From NCBI GenBank assembly GCA_945874815.1, contig CAMCIE010000080.1:1-6729 (forward strand): a stretch of DNA of 6,729 nucleotides, written 5' to 3'. The DNA is from an uncultured Bacteroidales bacterium. GTDB taxonomy: Bacteria; Bacteroidota; Bacteroidia; Bacteroidales; UBA932. Shown here piece by piece: positions 5,405 to 6,729 of this stretch (position 1 is the first letter of the stretch; the number at the start of each line of letters is the position of its first letter). Made by a program: the position numbers and the translations under genes. The notes beneath the pieces were generated by a model. It was not told where the DNA came from and did no database searches. It was given only the letters and a program-made list of their open reading frames with translations.

Positions 5405-6729
5405 ATGAAACAATCAATTAAGCGTTTGCTGTGCCTTTTGGTATCAGTAATTTTCGCGGGTGTTTCTGCTTTTGCACAGGTTACGACTTCGTCTTTGGGC
5501 GGTCGTATCGTCGATGAGTCCGGTGCTCCGGTAGTCGGTGCAGCAGTAGTTGCAACCCACACCCCATCCGGAACAGTTTACGGTGTGGTTACTAATGCTG
5601 AAGGTCGTTATGCCATGAATGGTATGCGCTCCGGAGGTCCTTACACTGTAGCAATCTCTTGTCTGGGCTACCAGTCCATCACTTACACAGATGTAAATCT
5701 TCAGCTCGCTGAAGCTGCTGCGTTGAACGCATCGCTTAAGGAAGATGCTGAGATGCTTAGTGAGGCAATGGTAATCGCTGCCCCTGCTTCAAAATTCTCT
5801 GCCGAGAAAACAGGTGCCGCAACCAACATCTCCAGCAGCGATATTACTTCTCTTCCTACAGTGAGTAGAAGTATCACAGATGTAACCAAGCTCTCTCCTT
5901 ATGGCGGAAACGGCATGAGCTTCGCAGGTACAGACGGACGTACAGCCAACTTCACAGTCGATGGAGCAAACTTCAACAACAACTTCGGTCTCAGCAATAA
6001 CCTCCCTGGTGGCGGCAGCCCTATCTCAATTGACGCAATCGAGGAAATGCAGGTGGTTATCTCTCCTTACGACGTACGTCAGACCAACTTCATCGGTGGT
6101 GGTGTGAATGCCATTACCAAGTCCGGTACCAACAAATTCAAAGGCTCTGCATACGTTTATCACAGAAATGAGAACATGCGTGGTAACACTGTTGCAGGCA
6201 ACGAGATTGCAGGTGCCCGTGACAAAGACCGCAATACCATCTATGGTTTCACCCTCGGTGGTCCTATCATCAAGAACAAACTCTTCTTCTTCGTGAACGC
6301 AGAGTATGCCAAGACTCCTACCGTGGCAGTACGCTGGAGAGCTTCAGAGAATGGTGTCGGTGACAACTCGAAATACCTTTCTTATGCATCAGTAGCTGAT
6401 ATGGAGAGAGTAAAGAACCATGTAATGGAGAAATATGGCTATGACACAGGTTCTTACACAGACTTCCCTGCTGACCAGAGCAATGTCAAGGTTCTTGCAC
6501 GTATCGACTGGAACATCAACCAGAACAACCGTCTTGCAGTTCGTTACAACTATACCAACAACATTTCATGGAATGCACCAAATGCATCTTCAATGGACGG
6601 TGGTACAAGGTCTCCATACGGACGTACATCCCTCTATTCAATGGCCTTTGCAAACTCCATGTACTCTATCAACAATATTGTACATACAGTTTCAGTTGAC
6701 TTGAACAGCAAAATCAACGAGAACCTTTC
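5405..6729 (+). CDS. Oar-like TonB-dependent outer-membrane receptor, 3' truncated by window edge
   Basis: The first 441 codons of a large outer-membrane transporter are visible; such proteins usually run to about 1000 residues or more. Residues 1-24 are a Sec signal peptide (KQSIKRLLCLLVSVIFAG, cleavage after AFA). Residues about 31-116 are a carboxypeptidase-regulatory-like beta-sandwich (GGRIVDESGAPVVGAAVVA, then TNAEGRYAMNGM, YTVAISCLGYQ). A plug domain follows (SLPTVSRSITDVTKLSP; FTVDGANFNNNFG; SIDAIEEMQVVISPYDVRQ; GGGVNAITKSGTNKFKGSAYVYHRNENMRG), then the first barrel strands (FFFVNAEY, NRLAVRYNYTNN). This layout matches Oar-like TonB-dependent receptors. Substrate cannot be inferred, and no SusD partner can be seen because the gene runs off the window. 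Codon use is strongly biased (AAC, GGT, CGT, ACC), unlike its neighbours, suggesting high expression. The ATG at 5405 is set by the signal peptide. Confidence 0.93.
   Translation, partial: MKQSIKRLLCLLVSVIFAGVSAFAQVTTSSLGGRIVDESGAPVVGAAVVATHTPSGTVYGVVTNAEGRYAMNGMRSGGPYTVAISCLGYQSITYTDVNLQLAEAAALNASLKEDAEMLSEAMVIAAPASKFSAEKTGAATNISSSDITSLPTVSRSITDVTKLSPYGGNGMSFAGTDGRTANFTVDGANFNNNFGLSNNLPGGGSPISIDAIEEMQVVISPYDVRQTNFIGGGVNAITKSGTNKFKGSAYVYHRNENMRGNTVAGNEIAGARDKDRNTIYGFTLGGPIIKNKLFFFVNAEYAKTPTVAVRWRASENGVGDNSKYLSYASVADMERVKNHVMEKYGYDTGSYTDFPADQSNVKVLARIDWNINQNNRLAVRYNYTNNISWNAPNASSMDGGTRSPYGRTSLYSMAFANSMYSINNIVHTVSVDLNSKINENL

Overview
The window looks like chromosomal DNA from a member of the Bacteroidales (phylum Bacteroidota); family and genus cannot be fixed from it. 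Four things point there: an Oar-like TonB-dependent receptor with an N-terminal carboxypeptidase-regulatory-like domain, promoters of the TTTG / TAnnTTTG type, A/T-rich start regions without strong Shine-Dalgarno sequences, and Bacteroidota-style versions of TrmB (TFADPQ motif), MiaA (DIGTGKDL) and MetK (about 440 residues).

Layout, left to right. (1) 1-510 (+): 3' part of trmB, tRNA m7G46 methyltransferase. (2) 580-1488 and 1492-1950 (+): a two-gene envelope operon of unknown function, a signal-peptide-bearing probable outer-membrane beta-barrel protein and a small lipoprotein. (3) 1951-3030 (-): miaA, tRNA dimethylallyltransferase, converging on the lipoprotein gene with no bases between the stop codons. 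Its reading frame contains a 93-bp palindromic repeat. (4) 3090-3539 (+): smpB, divergent from miaA. (5) 3570-4889 (-): metK, S-adenosylmethionine synthetase, convergent with smpB across a small hairpin. (6) 4890-5404: a 515-bp gene-free divergent control region. On the metK side it holds a near-consensus promoter, a SAM-II-like pseudoknot aptamer, an intrinsic terminator/attenuator, a second palindromic repeat and a 25-bp tandem duplication. On the other side it holds a TATCTTTG promoter box set inside nested inverted repeats. (7) 5405 to the right edge (+): 5' part of the TonB-dependent receptor gene.

The housekeeping genes share a translation and SAM theme. MetK makes SAM, which TrmB uses on tRNA. 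MiaA makes the i6A37 that SAM-dependent enzymes commonly modify further. SmpB works with tmRNA to rescue stalled ribosomes. They are in separate transcription units, so this is thematic and not an operon.

The most notable observation is a dispersed palindromic repeat. Two units in inverted orientation lie inside miaA and add 31 residues between the P-loop helix and the strand carrying the catalytic Asp; a third unit lies in the metK leader. The three units differ at matched stem positions in a way that keeps base pairing (T-A, C-G, G-C), so the hairpin fold itself seems to be conserved. The in-gene copy resembles in principle the Rickettsia palindromic elements that insert in frame into protein genes.
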